Assembly (NCBI GenBank): GCA_902826815.1
Contig: CADEGF010000048.1
Location: 1-58,070 of the forward strand
From: an uncultured Mycobacteriaceae bacterium
GTDB lineage: Bacteria; Actinomycetota; Actinomycetes; Mycobacteriales; Mycobacteriaceae
Reading direction: 5' to 3'
Length of the DNA stretch: 58,070 nucleotides
Of the stretch, positions 1-8,994 are shown piece after piece (the stretch's first letter is position 1; the number at the start of each line of letters is the position of its first letter). The position numbers and the translations under genes are program-made. Below the pieces are notes generated by a model that was given only the letters and a program-made list of their open reading frames with translations, made no database searches and was not told the origin of the DNA.

Positions 1-191
<191 letters not shown>

Positions 192-269
192 TCACTTTCT
201 CGGGACCACCCTAAGCAGAGGAGCGATCGAAAGTCCTGCCAGAAAGTCTCGCCAAACCGCCCAAAGAAG

Positions 270-1502
270 TTAACTGACCGGTCGGGCGCCGGCATCCAGG
301 GGAATCGTCACCGTGACGGTGGTTCCCGACCCGGGACGAGATTTGACCGACAGGCGACCGCCCACGAGTTCGGCGCGCTCAGACATCGACAGCATGCCGT
401 AGCCGCCGGGCCCGTATCCCAGCGCACGATTCGCCGCCGCATCGAACCCGCCACCATCGTCGGCGACAACAAGCCGGGCCTCGCCGCCGCAAACTGTGAA
501 CCGCACCGTTGCGACCTGGGCGCCCGAATGCTTGACGACGTTCTGCAAGCACTCCTGCGCGATTCGGTAGAGCGCGACCTCGATGTGCTCCGGCAGCCGG
601 TCGTCGGCAAGTTCGAGATCGACGTCGACCTGCGGGATTGTCCTGGCCAGGCTGCCCAGTCCGCCCGCGAGCCCCAGATCGTCGAGCACCGGCGGCCGCA
701 GGCCGCTGATGGCCGAGCGCGCCTCATCCATGGTCAGCTCGACCAGTTCGCGGGCCTTCTCGATCTGTTCGGCGGCTTCTGACGGATCATCGTGGATGGT
801 GTGCGCAGCGGCATCCAGCCGGTAGGTCAGTGTGATCAGCCTTTGCGAGATGCCGTCATGAATGTCGCCCGCCAGCCTGCGACGCTCGGTCTCCTGGGCG
901 GCGATCACCTGCTCGGCGAAGTTCTCGTGCGCGCGCTCCCGTGCGCCGAGTTGCCGGTGTAGCCGTGCATGTTGCAGGGCGCCTGCGATGAGCCGCCCGA
1001 TGACGAGCAGCAGCTCGATATCGCGAGCCGTGAAGTCGCGGCGATCGACGGTGTGGACGTTGAGAACGCCGACCAGACCACCAGCCCCAAACTCCATCGG
1101 TACGGACGCCATCGAGGTGAAGTCCGATCCGCGCAGCGACTCGATGGGCAGGTAGCGCGGATCGTCCTCCTTGTTGCTGCCGATCACGACCGATTGCCGG
1201 TGGCTGGCCACCCAGCCGGAGATCCCCGACCCGAGCGGCAGCCGGATTTGGCCGACCTGCTCATCAAACGGCGGCGTAGCGCCCGCCAAGGTAAGAGAGC
1301 GGTCGCCGTCATCGAGGACGTATACGAAACAGACGTCAGATGCGGTGGCCGCGGTGATCAACCGCGCGACCGCAGCCGCCAGCGACTCAACGCCTGGTCC
1401 GCTCGATGTTGCCGCGACGATGTCAAGCAGCAGGGCGACCTCGCGGTCGGCGTCAACCAGTCCGTGCACGCCGGGAGTGCCTGGCGCATCCGACGCCGTC
1501 AC
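270..1502 (-). CDS. GAF-domain sensor histidine kinase (HisKA_3, NarX/DevS-like)
   Basis: A 410-residue cytosolic sensor kinase. The N-terminal half (about residues 30-175) is a GAF domain. The phosphoacceptor helix carries ERRRLAGDIHDGISQRL (about residues 205-222), the HisKA_3 signature with the phosphorylatable His in the DIHDG motif. The C-terminal ATPase domain shows an N box (RIAQECLQNVVKHSG) and a G box (DDGGGFD). There are no membrane segments, so it senses an internal signal such as redox state or a small ligand. Its start overlaps the stop of the response regulator gene by four bases (ATGA), so the two are translationally coupled and form a two-component system. The gap gene lies downstream. 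It belongs to the class of DevS- and NarX-type kinases; the ligand is unknown. Confidence 0.9.
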   Translation of the reverse strand: MTASDAPGTPGVHGLVDADREVALLLDIVAATSSGPGVESLAAAVARLITAATASDVCFVYVLDDGDRSLTLAGATPPFDEQVGQIRLPLGSGISGWVASHRQSVVIGSNKEDDPRYLPIESLRGSDFTSMASVPMEFGAGGLVGVLNVHTVDRRDFTARDIELLLVIGRLIAGALQHARLHRQLGARERAHENFAEQVIAAQETERRRLAGDIHDGISQRLITLTYRLDAAAHTIHDDPSEAAEQIEKARELVELTMDEARSAISGLRPPVLDDLGLAGGLGSLARTIPQVDVDLELADDRLPEHIEVALYRIAQECLQNVVKHSGAQVATVRFTVCGGEARLVVADDGGGFDAAANRALGYGPGGYGMLSMSERAELVGGRLSVKSRPGSGTTVTVTIPLDAGARPVS

Positions 1503-2221
1503 TTGTAGATGCCCTCGCGAAGCGCCGCGGCCACCGCGGTTGTCCGGTCGCTGACCTCGAGTTTGCGGTAAATCGAACGCAGGTGGCTTTTGACCGTCTC
1601 GTCCCCGATGATGAGTTTGCCGGCGATCCCGCGGTTGGACAGGCCGGTCACCGCGAGAGACAGCACCTCACTCTCCCGTTGGGTGAGGCCCTGCCGGGCG
1701 CCCGGCCAGAACTCATCCCGCTCCAGCCGGGCGGCGGTGCCCACCGCACGAGCAGCCAGCCCTGCGTCGATCGCCGTCGATCCGCTGCGTACATGTTCGA
1801 GCTGACGCACCAGGTCGTCGCTACTGATTCCCTTCAGCAGATACCCCGAGGCGCCGACCCGCAGGGCCTGAAACAAATACTGCTCGTCGTCGTAGACCGA
1901 CAAGAGGATTACCTTGCGCTCCGGGTCCCGTTCGCGCACGAGCCGGCACAATTCCAATCCGGTGGCACCCTGCATCCGGACATCGCACAAAACAATATCG
2001 GGTTTGATGCTGGCAATAACCTCCATCGCATTTTCTGCACCGATCGCTTGTCCGACCACACGCACGCGATTCTGAAATGGCGCAAGCATGGCCTTGAGGC
2101 CCTCGATAACCATTTCATGATCATCGACAAGCACGACTCGCACGGGCCTTGCTAATGGCGCCACCATCTGTTCACGATAGTGCCGCGCTGTGACGGCGTC
2201 ACGGAGTTTTTTTGGACCCAT
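1499..2221 (-). CDS. NarL/FixJ-family response regulator
   Basis: A 240-residue response regulator. The receiver domain begins VRVVLVDDHEMV and has the phosphoacceptor Asp at about residue 80 (IVLCDVRM). The C-terminal LuxR-type helix-turn-helix is LTQRESEVLSLAVTGLSNRG followed by ETVKSHLRSIYRKL. A downstream Met at 2167 (MVAPLARPVRVV) is an alternative start nearer the usual receiver-domain boundary. The gene is divergent from transketolase with only about 120 bases between them, and it is coupled to the kinase gene. Calvin-cycle operons are usually controlled by the LysR regulator CbbR; none is visible here, so this system is a candidate controller of the flanking carbon-metabolism genes (inference from position). 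Confidence 0.9.
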   Translation of the reverse strand: MGPKKLRDAVTARHYREQMVAPLARPVRVVLVDDHEMVIEGLKAMLAPFQNRVRVVGQAIGAENAMEVIASIKPDIVLCDVRMQGATGLELCRLVRERDPERKVILLSVYDDEQYLFQALRVGASGYLLKGISSDDLVRQLEHVRSGSTAIDAGLAARAVGTAARLERDEFWPGARQGLTQRESEVLSLAVTGLSNRGIAGKLIIGDETVKSHLRSIYRKLEVSDRTTAVAAALREGIYK

Positions 2222-2235
2222 GGTTAACCCGACAT

Positions 2236-2254
2236 ATCCCCCGCTTCGGGGGAT
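2236..2254. promoter_or_regulatory. Perfect inverted repeat in the divergent regulator/tkt promoter region
   Basis: ATCCCCCG, a three-base centre, then CGGGGGAT: a perfect 8-bp inverted repeat in the short intergenic region between the response regulator and transketolase. Its central placement and tight spacer suit a dimeric activator site, and the neighbouring NarL-type regulator is the obvious candidate. It could also act as an RNA hairpin in the leader of the regulator transcript. Confidence 0.45.
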
Positions 2255-2341
2255 TCTCGCTCGGCGATGCTCCCTAGCGTGTCCCTAACGGCGAGGCCGT
2301 CCAACAACAAGCGTCCAAATACCAAGGAGGCCGGTCCGGTA

Positions 2342-4375
2342 ATGACCATCGCACCCAGCGAAACACTCTCGCGGACAGCCGAAATCGACCAGCTGGCCAT
2401 CAACACGCTGCGGTTCCTGGCGGCCGACGGGGTCGAGGCGGCCAACAGCGGTCATCCTGGTCTGCCGCTCGGCACCAGCCCAATCGCCTGGACGTTGTGG
2501 TCGCGGCACCTTCGCCACGACCCCGCCGATCCACGCTGGCCCGACCGCGACAGGTTCGTCCTATCGGCCGGCCACGGCTCGATGCTGCTCTACGCGCTGC
2601 TGCACGTGTTCGGCTACGACATGCCTGCCGACCAACTGCAGCGGTTCCGTCAACTCGGCTCCCGCACCCCCGGGCACCCGGAGTTCGGCCACACGCCCGG
2701 CGTGGAGACGACGACGGGACCCCTCGGTCAAGGCCTGGCGAACGCGGTCGGCATGGCGCTGGCCGAGCGAATGCTGGCTGCCCGGTGCAACACCGCGGCC
2801 CACACCGTCGTCGACCACCGGACCTGGGTGCTGGCCGGTGACGGCGACCTGATGGAGGGCATCTCGCACGAGGCGGCCTCCCTGGCGGGTCGGCTACAGC
2901 TCGGGAAGCTGACCGTCATCTTCGACGACAATGACATCACCATCGACGGCCCGGCACGGCAGAGCTGCGCAGACGACGCCGAGGGGCGTTTCGCGGCGTA
3001 CGGCTGGCAGGTTCTCGCCGTCGAGGACGGCAACGACATTCCCGCTCTTGACCGGGCGTTTGCGACCGCATCCGAATCCGCGGACCGGCCCACGTTCATC
3101 CGGGTGCGCACGACGATCGGTTATGGCGCGCCAGGCGTTGAGGGCACCTCGAAAGCGCATGGCAGCCCGCTGGGGTCAGAGACTTTGGCAGCGATGCGGA
3201 CCCGGCTCGACTGGCCAGAGGCAACCTTTCACGTGCCTATCGCGGTCGGTGCCACTGCGGCCGCGGTTGCGGTGAAAGGTGCTGCGGTCCATGCCGAATG
3301 GGCAGCCGCGCATGCCAGGTGGCAAGCCGATCATGCACAGCTCTCGGCGGACTTTCCTCTCGACGGCACACCGGCACCCGACGACATCGGCGTTCTGACC
3401 CCGCTCTCAGACGGTGCTGCGTCCGGCGGCAAGACCGCCACCCGCAAGGCGTCGGGCGCCGCCCTCACCGCGCTCTCGGCCGGTTACCCGGGACTCATCG
3501 GCGGCTCAGCGGACCTGGCCGGGTCGACGAATACCGCGATACCCGGCGGCTACGTCGGACCCGGCGAATATGCCGGGCGCACCGTTCATTTCGGGATCCG
3601 TGAACACGCAATGGCGGCCGTGATGAACGGAATCTCGCTGCACGGCGGACTGCGGCCGTTCGGCAGTACGTTCCTGGTCTTCGCCGACTACCTGCGACCG
3701 GCGCTGCGCTTGTCGGCGCTGATGAAACAGCCCGTCATCTACGTGTTCACCCACGATTCGATACACGTCGGCGAGGACGGACCGACCCACCAGCCGATCG
3801 AGCAACTCGAATCGCTGCGGTTGATCCCGGGCCTGACAGTATTGCGGCCCGCCGATGCCGCTGAAACCGCGTTGGCATGGGAGCTGGCCGCGTCGAATCT
3901 CGACGGTCCCACCGCATTGGTGCTGAGCCGCCAGGATCTGCCCGTCCTTGGCGGAGCCGGCCTCGACGAGATTCGCAGTCACGGCGCCCGGGTGGTCGAC
4001 GCGCGGCTGGGCCGGCCCGATGTGGTGTTGGCGGCCAGTGGATCCGAGGTGTCGCTGGCACTCGAGGCCGCCGAAGTGCTGGCCAACCTGGACGTCACTG
4101 CCGAGGTAGTTTCGGTGATGTGGCGCGAAAACCTCGACGAGGCGGTGAGCACCGGACGGCACGACCTGCCCGAGGTGCCCGTGGTGTGGGTCGAGGCCGG
4201 GGTGTCGATCGGCTGGCGTGCGCTTGCGCGGCCCAACGATACTGTCATCGGTATTCAGCGCTTCGGCGAGAGCGGCCCTGGCCGCGAAGTGGCCGAGCAC
4301 CTCGGACTGACGGCCACCGCCGTCGCGAATGCCGCACTTCACAGCATCGGTCGCGACGAGGGCATCTGCGGGTAG
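2342..4375 (+). CDS. tkt: Transketolase
   Basis: A 677-residue thiamine-diphosphate enzyme that moves two-carbon units between sugar phosphates in the pentose phosphate and Calvin cycles. Visible signatures are the N-terminal NSGHPGLPLG motif, the diphosphate-binding GDGDLMEGISHEA segment (about residue 160), the pyrimidine-domain segment FGIREHAMAAVMNG (about residue 420), and THDSIHVGEDGPTHQP. Length and domain order are normal for a full transketolase. The start chosen follows AAGGAGG by about 11 bases; an upstream ATG at 2267 would add a non-conserved leader. The gene is 13 bases upstream of phosphoribulokinase, which indicates a Calvin-cycle operon (CbbT role, inferred). Confidence 0.95.
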   Translation: MTIAPSETLSRTAEIDQLAINTLRFLAADGVEAANSGHPGLPLGTSPIAWTLWSRHLRHDPADPRWPDRDRFVLSAGHGSMLLYALLHVFGYDMPADQLQRFRQLGSRTPGHPEFGHTPGVETTTGPLGQGLANAVGMALAERMLAARCNTAAHTVVDHRTWVLAGDGDLMEGISHEAASLAGRLQLGKLTVIFDDNDITIDGPARQSCADDAEGRFAAYGWQVLAVEDGNDIPALDRAFATASESADRPTFIRVRTTIGYGAPGVEGTSKAHGSPLGSETLAAMRTRLDWPEATFHVPIAVGATAAAVAVKGAAVHAEWAAAHARWQADHAQLSADFPLDGTPAPDDIGVLTPLSDGAASGGKTATRKASGAALTALSAGYPGLIGGSADLAGSTNTAIPGGYVGPGEYAGRTVHFGIREHAMAAVMNGISLHGGLRPFGSTFLVFADYLRPALRLSALMKQPVIYVFTHDSIHVGEDGPTHQPIEQLESLRLIPGLTVLRPADAAETALAWELAASNLDGPTALVLSRQDLPVLGGAGLDEIRSHGARVVDARLGRPDVVLAASGSEVSLALEAAEVLANLDVTAEVVSVMWRENLDEAVSTGRHDLPEVPVVWVEAGVSIGWRALARPNDTVIGIQRFGESGPGREVAEHLGLTATAVANAALHSIGRDEGICG

Positions 4376-4388
4376 GCTGACTCTTCTG

Positions 4389-5333
4389 ATGCCTGACAAG
4401 GTCATCCGGATCCGCAACGCTTCCCGGCAGGGAACGCCGCGTCCAGTCATACTCGCCATCGCAGGCGACAGTGCATCAGGAAAGACGACCGTGACCGCGG
4501 GTCTCGTCGAGGCGCTCGGCTCGCACCGTTGTGTGTCGATCTCCACCGACGACTACCACCGGTTCGACCGGTTCGAGCGGGCGCACAAGCCTTACACGGC
4601 GCTGCACCCCGACTGCAACTACATCGATATCCTCAGCCAGCATCTACAGCTGCTGGCCACCGGTCAGCCGATCCTCAAGCCCGTGTACGACCACGCCACC
4701 GGCCTGCTGATCAGGCCGCAACTGGTGGAACCCAATGAGTTCATCATCGTCGAAGGACTACTCCCGCTGCACAGTAAACTTGCCAGGGCATGCTTCGACG
4801 TCACCGTGTTCCTTGACCCGTCAGAGGAGGTGCGGCGGCAGTGGAAAGTCAAGCGGGACACGACTACCCGCGGCTACACCGAGGCGCAGGTGCTCGCCGA
4901 ACTGGCCGAACGCGATGGCGAGTCCGCCGCTTACATCCGGCCGCAACGGGCGCATGCGGATATCGTGGTGCGGTTCGCGCCGATTGAAGCCCGCGACGAT
5001 CCGCCCGATACCCCGGTTTCAGCCGCACTGCTGTTGCGCCCGACCATTCAGCAGCCGGACCTCGGTGCCATCCTGCGGCCCGAGGTCACCCATACCATGC
5101 ACATGCGGCTGGCCAGGGACACTGACGGTCGGCCGGTCGACAGCGTGCACGTGCACGGCTATGTCAGCCCCGAAGAGAATGCCCGCATCGAGAAGTTGAT
5201 CTGGCATGCCTTGGGCGACGACGATATTGGTGTTCCAGAGCGACTGGGCCGGGTCGCGGCCGACGAACGCAGCACGCCGTTGGCCATCACCCAGATGATA
5301 TTGCTGCGCCACCTGCTCGACGGTGGCCGTTAG
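4389..5333 (+). CDS. prk: Phosphoribulokinase
   Basis: A 314-residue ATP-dependent kinase that converts ribulose 5-phosphate to ribulose 1,5-bisphosphate, the RuBisCO substrate. The P-loop GDSASGKT is at residues 26-33. It is followed by the family segments ISTDDYHRFDRFER, LHPDCNYID and KPVYDHATG, and by EFIIVEGLLPLHS with its Walker-B-like acidic pair. These residues distinguish it from uridine kinase, the main alternative. The ATG sits just after the transketolase stop. This enzyme has no role outside carbon fixation, so it is the best evidence in the window for a Calvin-Benson-Bassham cycle. Most commonly studied mycobacteria lack it. Confidence 0.92.
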   Translation: MPDKVIRIRNASRQGTPRPVILAIAGDSASGKTTVTAGLVEALGSHRCVSISTDDYHRFDRFERAHKPYTALHPDCNYIDILSQHLQLLATGQPILKPVYDHATGLLIRPQLVEPNEFIIVEGLLPLHSKLARACFDVTVFLDPSEEVRRQWKVKRDTTTRGYTEAQVLAELAERDGESAAYIRPQRAHADIVVRFAPIEARDDPPDTPVSAALLLRPTIQQPDLGAILRPEVTHTMHMRLARDTDGRPVDSVHVHGYVSPEENARIEKLIWHALGDDDIGVPERLGRVAADERSTPLAITQMILLRHLLDGGR

Positions 5334-6087
5334 CCCAATCTGCTGCGAGCACACTTCTCGAACGGAGACCGACATCGAAGAACTTGATGCGGTGATCTTC
5401 GATGTCGATGGCACCCTGGCGGATACCGAACGGGACGGCCACCGCCCGGCATTCAATGCGGCCTTTGCCGCACATCGGCTCGAGATCACCTGGGATCCCG
5501 ACGAATACGGCCGACTACTCAAGATCACCGGCGGCCGTCAGCGTATCGCCGCCGACCTGCGAGCACGAGGGTTCGGTGACGCTGCTGACCGGCTGGCCGC
5601 CGATGTGCACAAGACGAAGACCGCGCTGTTCCGGGACAGCGTCCTAAACGGCGAGATCGTCGCGCGGCCTGGATTGGCCGACCTCGTTGGCAGTCTGCGG
5701 AGCGCAGGCATTCGCGTGGCGGTGGCGACCACAGGACGGCGGGCCTGGGTCGAACCGTTGGTCAACCAGCTGCTCGGCGACGGGATCGTCGATGTCATGG
5801 TGACGGGCGAGGATGTGCGCAGGCTCAAACCCGATCCGGAGGTCTACGACCGAGCGTTGCGGGAGCTCGGGATAACGGCGGAAGCTGCTCTTGCGGTGGA
5901 AGATTCGGCGGTGGGCTTGCAGGCCGCCCTCGGGGCGGGCCTTGCGACGGTCGTGGTCACCAATCGCTACACCGCAGACCAGGACTTCGCTGGGGCAGCA
6001 GCGGTCCTGACAGCGTTCGACGGGTCGGCCCCACTCGTCGCCGAGCGCTGCCGATGGCTGCACCACCGGTGGTGGATCGACCGCTGA
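5323..6087 (+). CDS. CbbY-like HAD-family phosphatase
   Basis: A HAD-superfamily hydrolase of about 254 residues. Motif I is FDVDGTLADTE, motif II lies in VAVATTGRR, motif III is the Lys of RRLKPDPEVYDRAL, and motif IV is AVEDSAVGLQAA. This arrangement with an alpha-helical cap matches the CbbY group, which removes the RuBisCO inhibitor xylulose 1,5-bisphosphate. Overlap of the GTG start with the end of phosphoribulokinase supports a carbon-fixation role. The first 18 or so residues are not typical and the true start may be slightly downstream, but no better ATG or GTG is visible. A general sugar-phosphate phosphatase is the alternative. Confidence 0.8.
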   Translation: MAVSPICCEHTSRTETDIEELDAVIFDVDGTLADTERDGHRPAFNAAFAAHRLEITWDPDEYGRLLKITGGRQRIAADLRARGFGDAADRLAADVHKTKTALFRDSVLNGEIVARPGLADLVGSLRSAGIRVAVATTGRRAWVEPLVNQLLGDGIVDVMVTGEDVRRLKPDPEVYDRALRELGITAEAALAVEDSAVGLQAALGAGLATVVVTNRYTADQDFAGAAAVLTAFDGSAPLVAERCRWLHHRWWIDR

Positions 6088-6113
6088 AGCCACGCCGCCT
6101 TTCCCGCGATCGC

Positions 6114-6377
6114 TCAGGCGGTCGACGCGCGGCCGCCCTCGTCCTCACCGTCGAGGAGGCCCAAGTCGTCGAACATCCTCCGTGTCTCCAAAGCCGATTC
6201 CTCATCGAGGCGGCTGATCGCGAAGCCGGCGTGCACAATGGTGTAGTCCCCGACCTCCATCTCGGGAAGGTAGGCAAGGCACACGGTCTTGGTGTTGCCG
6301 CCGAAGTCGACGGTCGACATCCGGGTGCCTGCGGTCTCCCAGACATCGATCACCCTGCCGGGAATTCCGAGGCACAT
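6114..6377 (-). CDS. hypC: Hydrogenase maturation chaperone HypC (first copy)
   Basis: An 87-residue HypC/HupF family protein. It begins MCLGIPGRV, and the Cys2 exposed after Met removal carries the Fe(CN)2CO group between HypD and the hydrogenase large subunit. It is the only hydrogenase gene here on the minus strand, convergent with the CbbY-like gene and divergent from hypA with about 207 bases between them. A second hypC lies at 14998. In two-copy systems one copy may serve as the large-subunit-specific chaperone and the other as the general one; which does which cannot be told from sequence. Confidence 0.9.
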   Translation of the reverse strand: MCLGIPGRVIDVWETAGTRMSTVDFGGNTKTVCLAYLPEMEVGDYTIVHAGFAISRLDEESALETRRMFDDLGLLDGEDEGGRASTA

Positions 6378-6584
6378 ACGCCGCCCTTTCCGGCCAAGAA
6401 GATCCTGCGGGCTGTCCCCGCCAGTCGCTGAAGTTCAGGCTAGCCTCGCCCTACTGGGGCCCACAATCAGGATTTCGCACAGATTGTTTGCGCTTTTCTG
6501 CCTGCCATTTACCCAGGGATGACTGCTGCGGAGCGTTAGCGTTGTGGACGAGGGAGAGCACGATGAAAGCGGTGGTGAAACGTA

Positions 6585-6920
6585 GTGCATGAACTGTCGC
6601 TGTGTCATGCGATCGCCGGCGTGGTCAAGCCGTATGCCTCCGACCGGCATGTCGACGTCGTGCGCGTGCAGGTCGGCGCGCTCCGCCAAGTGGTTCCCGA
6701 GTCGTTGTCGTTCTGCTGGACCCTGGTCCGTGACCACGAGAGCATGCCCGACGCCGAACTCGAACTCGAACTGGTTACCGCCGAAGTGAAATGCCGGTCG
6801 TGCGGGCAACAGTCGGAGATCGCGTCGCGGTGGTCTGTGTGTTGCCCGGAATGCGAGAGCAGCGACGTCGAGGTGGTCCGCGGTAACGAGTTCCTGGTGA
6901 CCTCACTGGATGTCTCGTGA
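6585..6920 (+). CDS. hypA: Hydrogenase nickel-insertion protein HypA
   Basis: A 111-residue protein starting at GTG with the sequence MHELSLCHAIAG. His2 is the nickel ligand and the MHE start is diagnostic. The zinc-binding domain has CRSC (about residue 71) and CCPEC (about residues 87-91) pairs. HypA works with HypB to deliver Ni to the hydrogenase large subunit after iron insertion. The long intergenic region upstream presumably holds the promoter of the hypA-hypB-hydrogenase operon. Confidence 0.95.
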   Translation: MHELSLCHAIAGVVKPYASDRHVDVVRVQVGALRQVVPESLSFCWTLVRDHESMPDAELELELVTAEVKCRSCGQQSEIASRWSVCCPECESSDVEVVRGNEFLVTSLDVS

Positions 6921-6950
6921 CGCAGCGACGTTTCTTGAAAGGCGGCCATC

Positions 6951-7733
6951 ATGGGTAGATTTCACCGACACGACGACGGAACCGCGCATACCCACGACCA
7001 TGACGATCACGACCACACCAACGGCCATGGGGACCACAGCGGCTACGACACCGGGTCGCAGCGGGTTGAGGTGTTGGAATCAATATTCGCCGAGAACGAT
7101 GTCCGGGCCGACTTCAATCGGAATGCGTTCGAGAGCAACGGCATTCGCGCACTCAATCTGATGAGCTCACCTGGCTCGGGCAAGACCACCGTACTCGCAG
7201 CCACACTTGACGAACTCCGCGGCGATGTCGCCGTCGGGGTGATCGAAGGCGATATCGCCACCGACCTCGACGCGGCCAAGCTCGGTGGCCGGGGTGCACA
7301 GGTCTCACTGCTCAACACCAACAACGGCTTCGGTGGCGAATGCCATCTGGACGCACCCATGGTCAACCGAGCCCTGCAGGACCTGGACCTGCCCCGCCTT
7401 GACCTGGTCGTCATCGAGAACGTCGGCAACCTGGTCTGCCCCGCCGAGTTCGACGTCGGAGAGCATGCCAAGGCGATGGTCTACTCCGTCACCGAGGGTG
7501 AGGACAAGCCGCTGAAGTACCCGGTGATGTTTCGCTCGGTGGATGTCGTCCTGCTCAACAAGATCGATCTTGTGCCCCACCTGGACGCCGACGTCGACAC
7601 CTATATCGCCCACATCCGCCAGGTCAACCCGACCGCCGCAATCCTGCCGATGAGCGCCCGCACGGGCGCCGGTATGCCTGCGTGGTTCGACTGGTTACGC
7701 CGATTCGTCGCAGGCGCTTCCGCCGATATCTGA
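6951..7733 (+). CDS. hypB: Hydrogenase nickel-incorporation GTPase HypB
   Basis: A 260-residue SIMIBI-class GTPase. After about ten residues there is a histidine- and aspartate-rich stretch (about residues 13-30) suited to nickel storage. The P-loop is SSPGSGKTT (about residues 73-81), and NKIDLV is the guanine-specificity motif. The ECHLDAPM segment includes a conserved Cys-His metal site at the dimer interface. It lies 30 bases after hypA. The His-rich region may act as a nickel reserve, as in other extended HypB proteins. Confidence 0.95.
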   Translation: MGRFHRHDDGTAHTHDHDDHDHTNGHGDHSGYDTGSQRVEVLESIFAENDVRADFNRNAFESNGIRALNLMSSPGSGKTTVLAATLDELRGDVAVGVIEGDIATDLDAAKLGGRGAQVSLLNTNNGFGGECHLDAPMVNRALQDLDLPRLDLVVIENVGNLVCPAEFDVGEHAKAMVYSVTEGEDKPLKYPVMFRSVDVVLLNKIDLVPHLDADVDTYIAHIRQVNPTAAILPMSARTGAGMPAWFDWLRRFVAGASADI

Positions 7734-7781
7734 CCAGATCGCGAAGCATCTGCCCGGACACTGAAGGGTATTGAGATTTCG

Positions 7782-7810
7782 TTGACAACATGGTTTGCCG
7801 GGAGTAAACC
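7782..7810 (+). promoter_or_regulatory. Possible promoter for the hydrogenase structural genes
   Basis: TTGACA is a perfect -35 hexamer, followed after 17 bases by TAAACC, a weak -10 match. It lies in the 159-base gap between hypB and the small-subunit gene, so the structural genes could be transcribed apart from hypAB. The poor -10 suggests an activator or an alternative sigma factor; a chance match is possible. Confidence 0.35.
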
Positions 7811-7892
7811 CAGAAACTAGCGCCGCGCAAGTGGGCCGACGGTCGACTCCGGCGACGCGAGGGGCCGCAGCCCGGCCCCGGGAAGCTGCGAC

Positions 7893-8948
7893 ATGCCAAC
7901 GGAAGCAGCCGTCAAGGCAGAAGAGACATTGATCCATGTGCTGTGGATCAACGCCGGTTTAAGTTGTGACGGCGACTCGGTGGCGTTGACTGCCGCCACC
8001 CAACCCAGTGTCGAGGAGATCGCCCTTGGCGCGCTCCCCGGCCTGCCGCAGGTTGCCGTGCACTGGCCGTTGATCGATTTCGAATGCGGCCCGGAGGGCG
8101 GTGCAGACGACTTCCTGGAGTGGTTCTTCAAGGCCGATCGAGGTGAGCTGGAACCCTTCGTGCTCGTCGTTGAGGGCTCGATACCCAACGAGCGACTTCA
8201 CGACGAAGGCTACTGGTGCGGATTCGGCAACGATCCCGCAACGGGACAACCGATCACCACCAGCGAGTGGCTGGACCGGCTCGCGCCGAAGGCGACCGCG
8301 ATCGTCGCGGCCGGAACTTGCGCCACCTACGGGGGTATCCACGCCATGGCAGGCAACCCGACCGGCGCGATGGGGGTGCCCGACTACCTCGGGTGGCAGT
8401 GGAAGAGCAAGGCCGGAATTCCGATTGTCTGTGTGCCGGGTTGCCCGACACAACCCGACAACCTGTCGGAGACATTGACCTACCTGCTCTACATGGCGAC
8501 GGGTCAGGCTCCGATGATTCCGCTCGATGACGCGCTGCGGCCAAAGTGGTTGTTCGGCAACACCGTTCACGAAGGGTGCGACCGCGCGGGCTACTACGAA
8601 CAGGGCGATTTCGCCACCGAGTACGGATCGCCGAAATGCATTGTCAAGCTGGGCTGCTGGGGTCCGGTGGTGAAATGCAATGTGCCCAAACGAGGTTGGA
8701 TGAACGGCGTGGGCGGATGCCCGAACGTCGGTGGCATCTGCATCGGCTGCACCATGCCGGGCTTCCCGGACAAGTTCATGCCGTTCATGGATGAACCACC
8801 CGGCGGCAAGGTCTCCACCGCCGCGTCGGGTCTGTACGGCTCGCTGATCCGGCCCCTGCGCGGCGTGACGGGACGCACCCTCGACAAGGAGCCGACCTGG
8901 CGGCACAAGGGCAAAGAACTCACCACGGGCGCCCGTCGCACCTGGTAG
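7893..8948 (+). CDS. hhyS: [NiFe]-hydrogenase small subunit, group 1h (actinobacterial high-affinity) type
   Basis: A 351-residue iron-sulfur subunit. Typical features are AAGTCATYGG, CVPGCPTQPDN and the C-terminal cluster-binding segment with many Cys (GGCPNVGGICIGCTMPGFPDKF). The N-terminal proximal-cluster motif is SCDGDS: Asp28 stands where most small subunits have the second Cys of CxxC. This three-Cys, one-Asp set is the mark of oxygen-tolerant actinobacterial-type enzymes. There is no twin-arginine signal, so the enzyme is on the cytoplasmic side, as expected for group 1h. With the large subunit it oxidises H2 at low concentrations and feeds electrons to the respiratory chain. The symbol follows the mycobacterial Hhy naming. 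Confidence 0.93.
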   Translation: MPTEAAVKAEETLIHVLWINAGLSCDGDSVALTAATQPSVEEIALGALPGLPQVAVHWPLIDFECGPEGGADDFLEWFFKADRGELEPFVLVVEGSIPNERLHDEGYWCGFGNDPATGQPITTSEWLDRLAPKATAIVAAGTCATYGGIHAMAGNPTGAMGVPDYLGWQWKSKAGIPIVCVPGCPTQPDNLSETLTYLLYMATGQAPMIPLDDALRPKWLFGNTVHEGCDRAGYYEQGDFATEYGSPKCIVKLGCWGPVVKCNVPKRGWMNGVGGCPNVGGICIGCTMPGFPDKFMPFMDEPPGGKVSTAASGLYGSLIRPLRGVTGRTLDKEPTWRHKGKELTTGARRTW

Positions 8949-8994
8949 GTGCCGACCCGACCATTTCACCGGTACAGACAGAGAGCGAAGTCCG

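Noticed and set aside
4389-5333. Uridine kinase as identity for the phosphoribulokinase gene
   Set aside because: Both share the P-loop fold, but the DDYHRFDR, LHPDCNYID and KPVYDHATG segments, and the linkage with transketolase and a CbbY-like gene, favour phosphoribulokinase.
6435-6453. Possible IdeR iron box before hypA (contains palindrome AGGCTAGCCT)
   Set aside because: Only about 12 of 19 positions match the iron-box consensus by my count, below what I would accept without a scored search.
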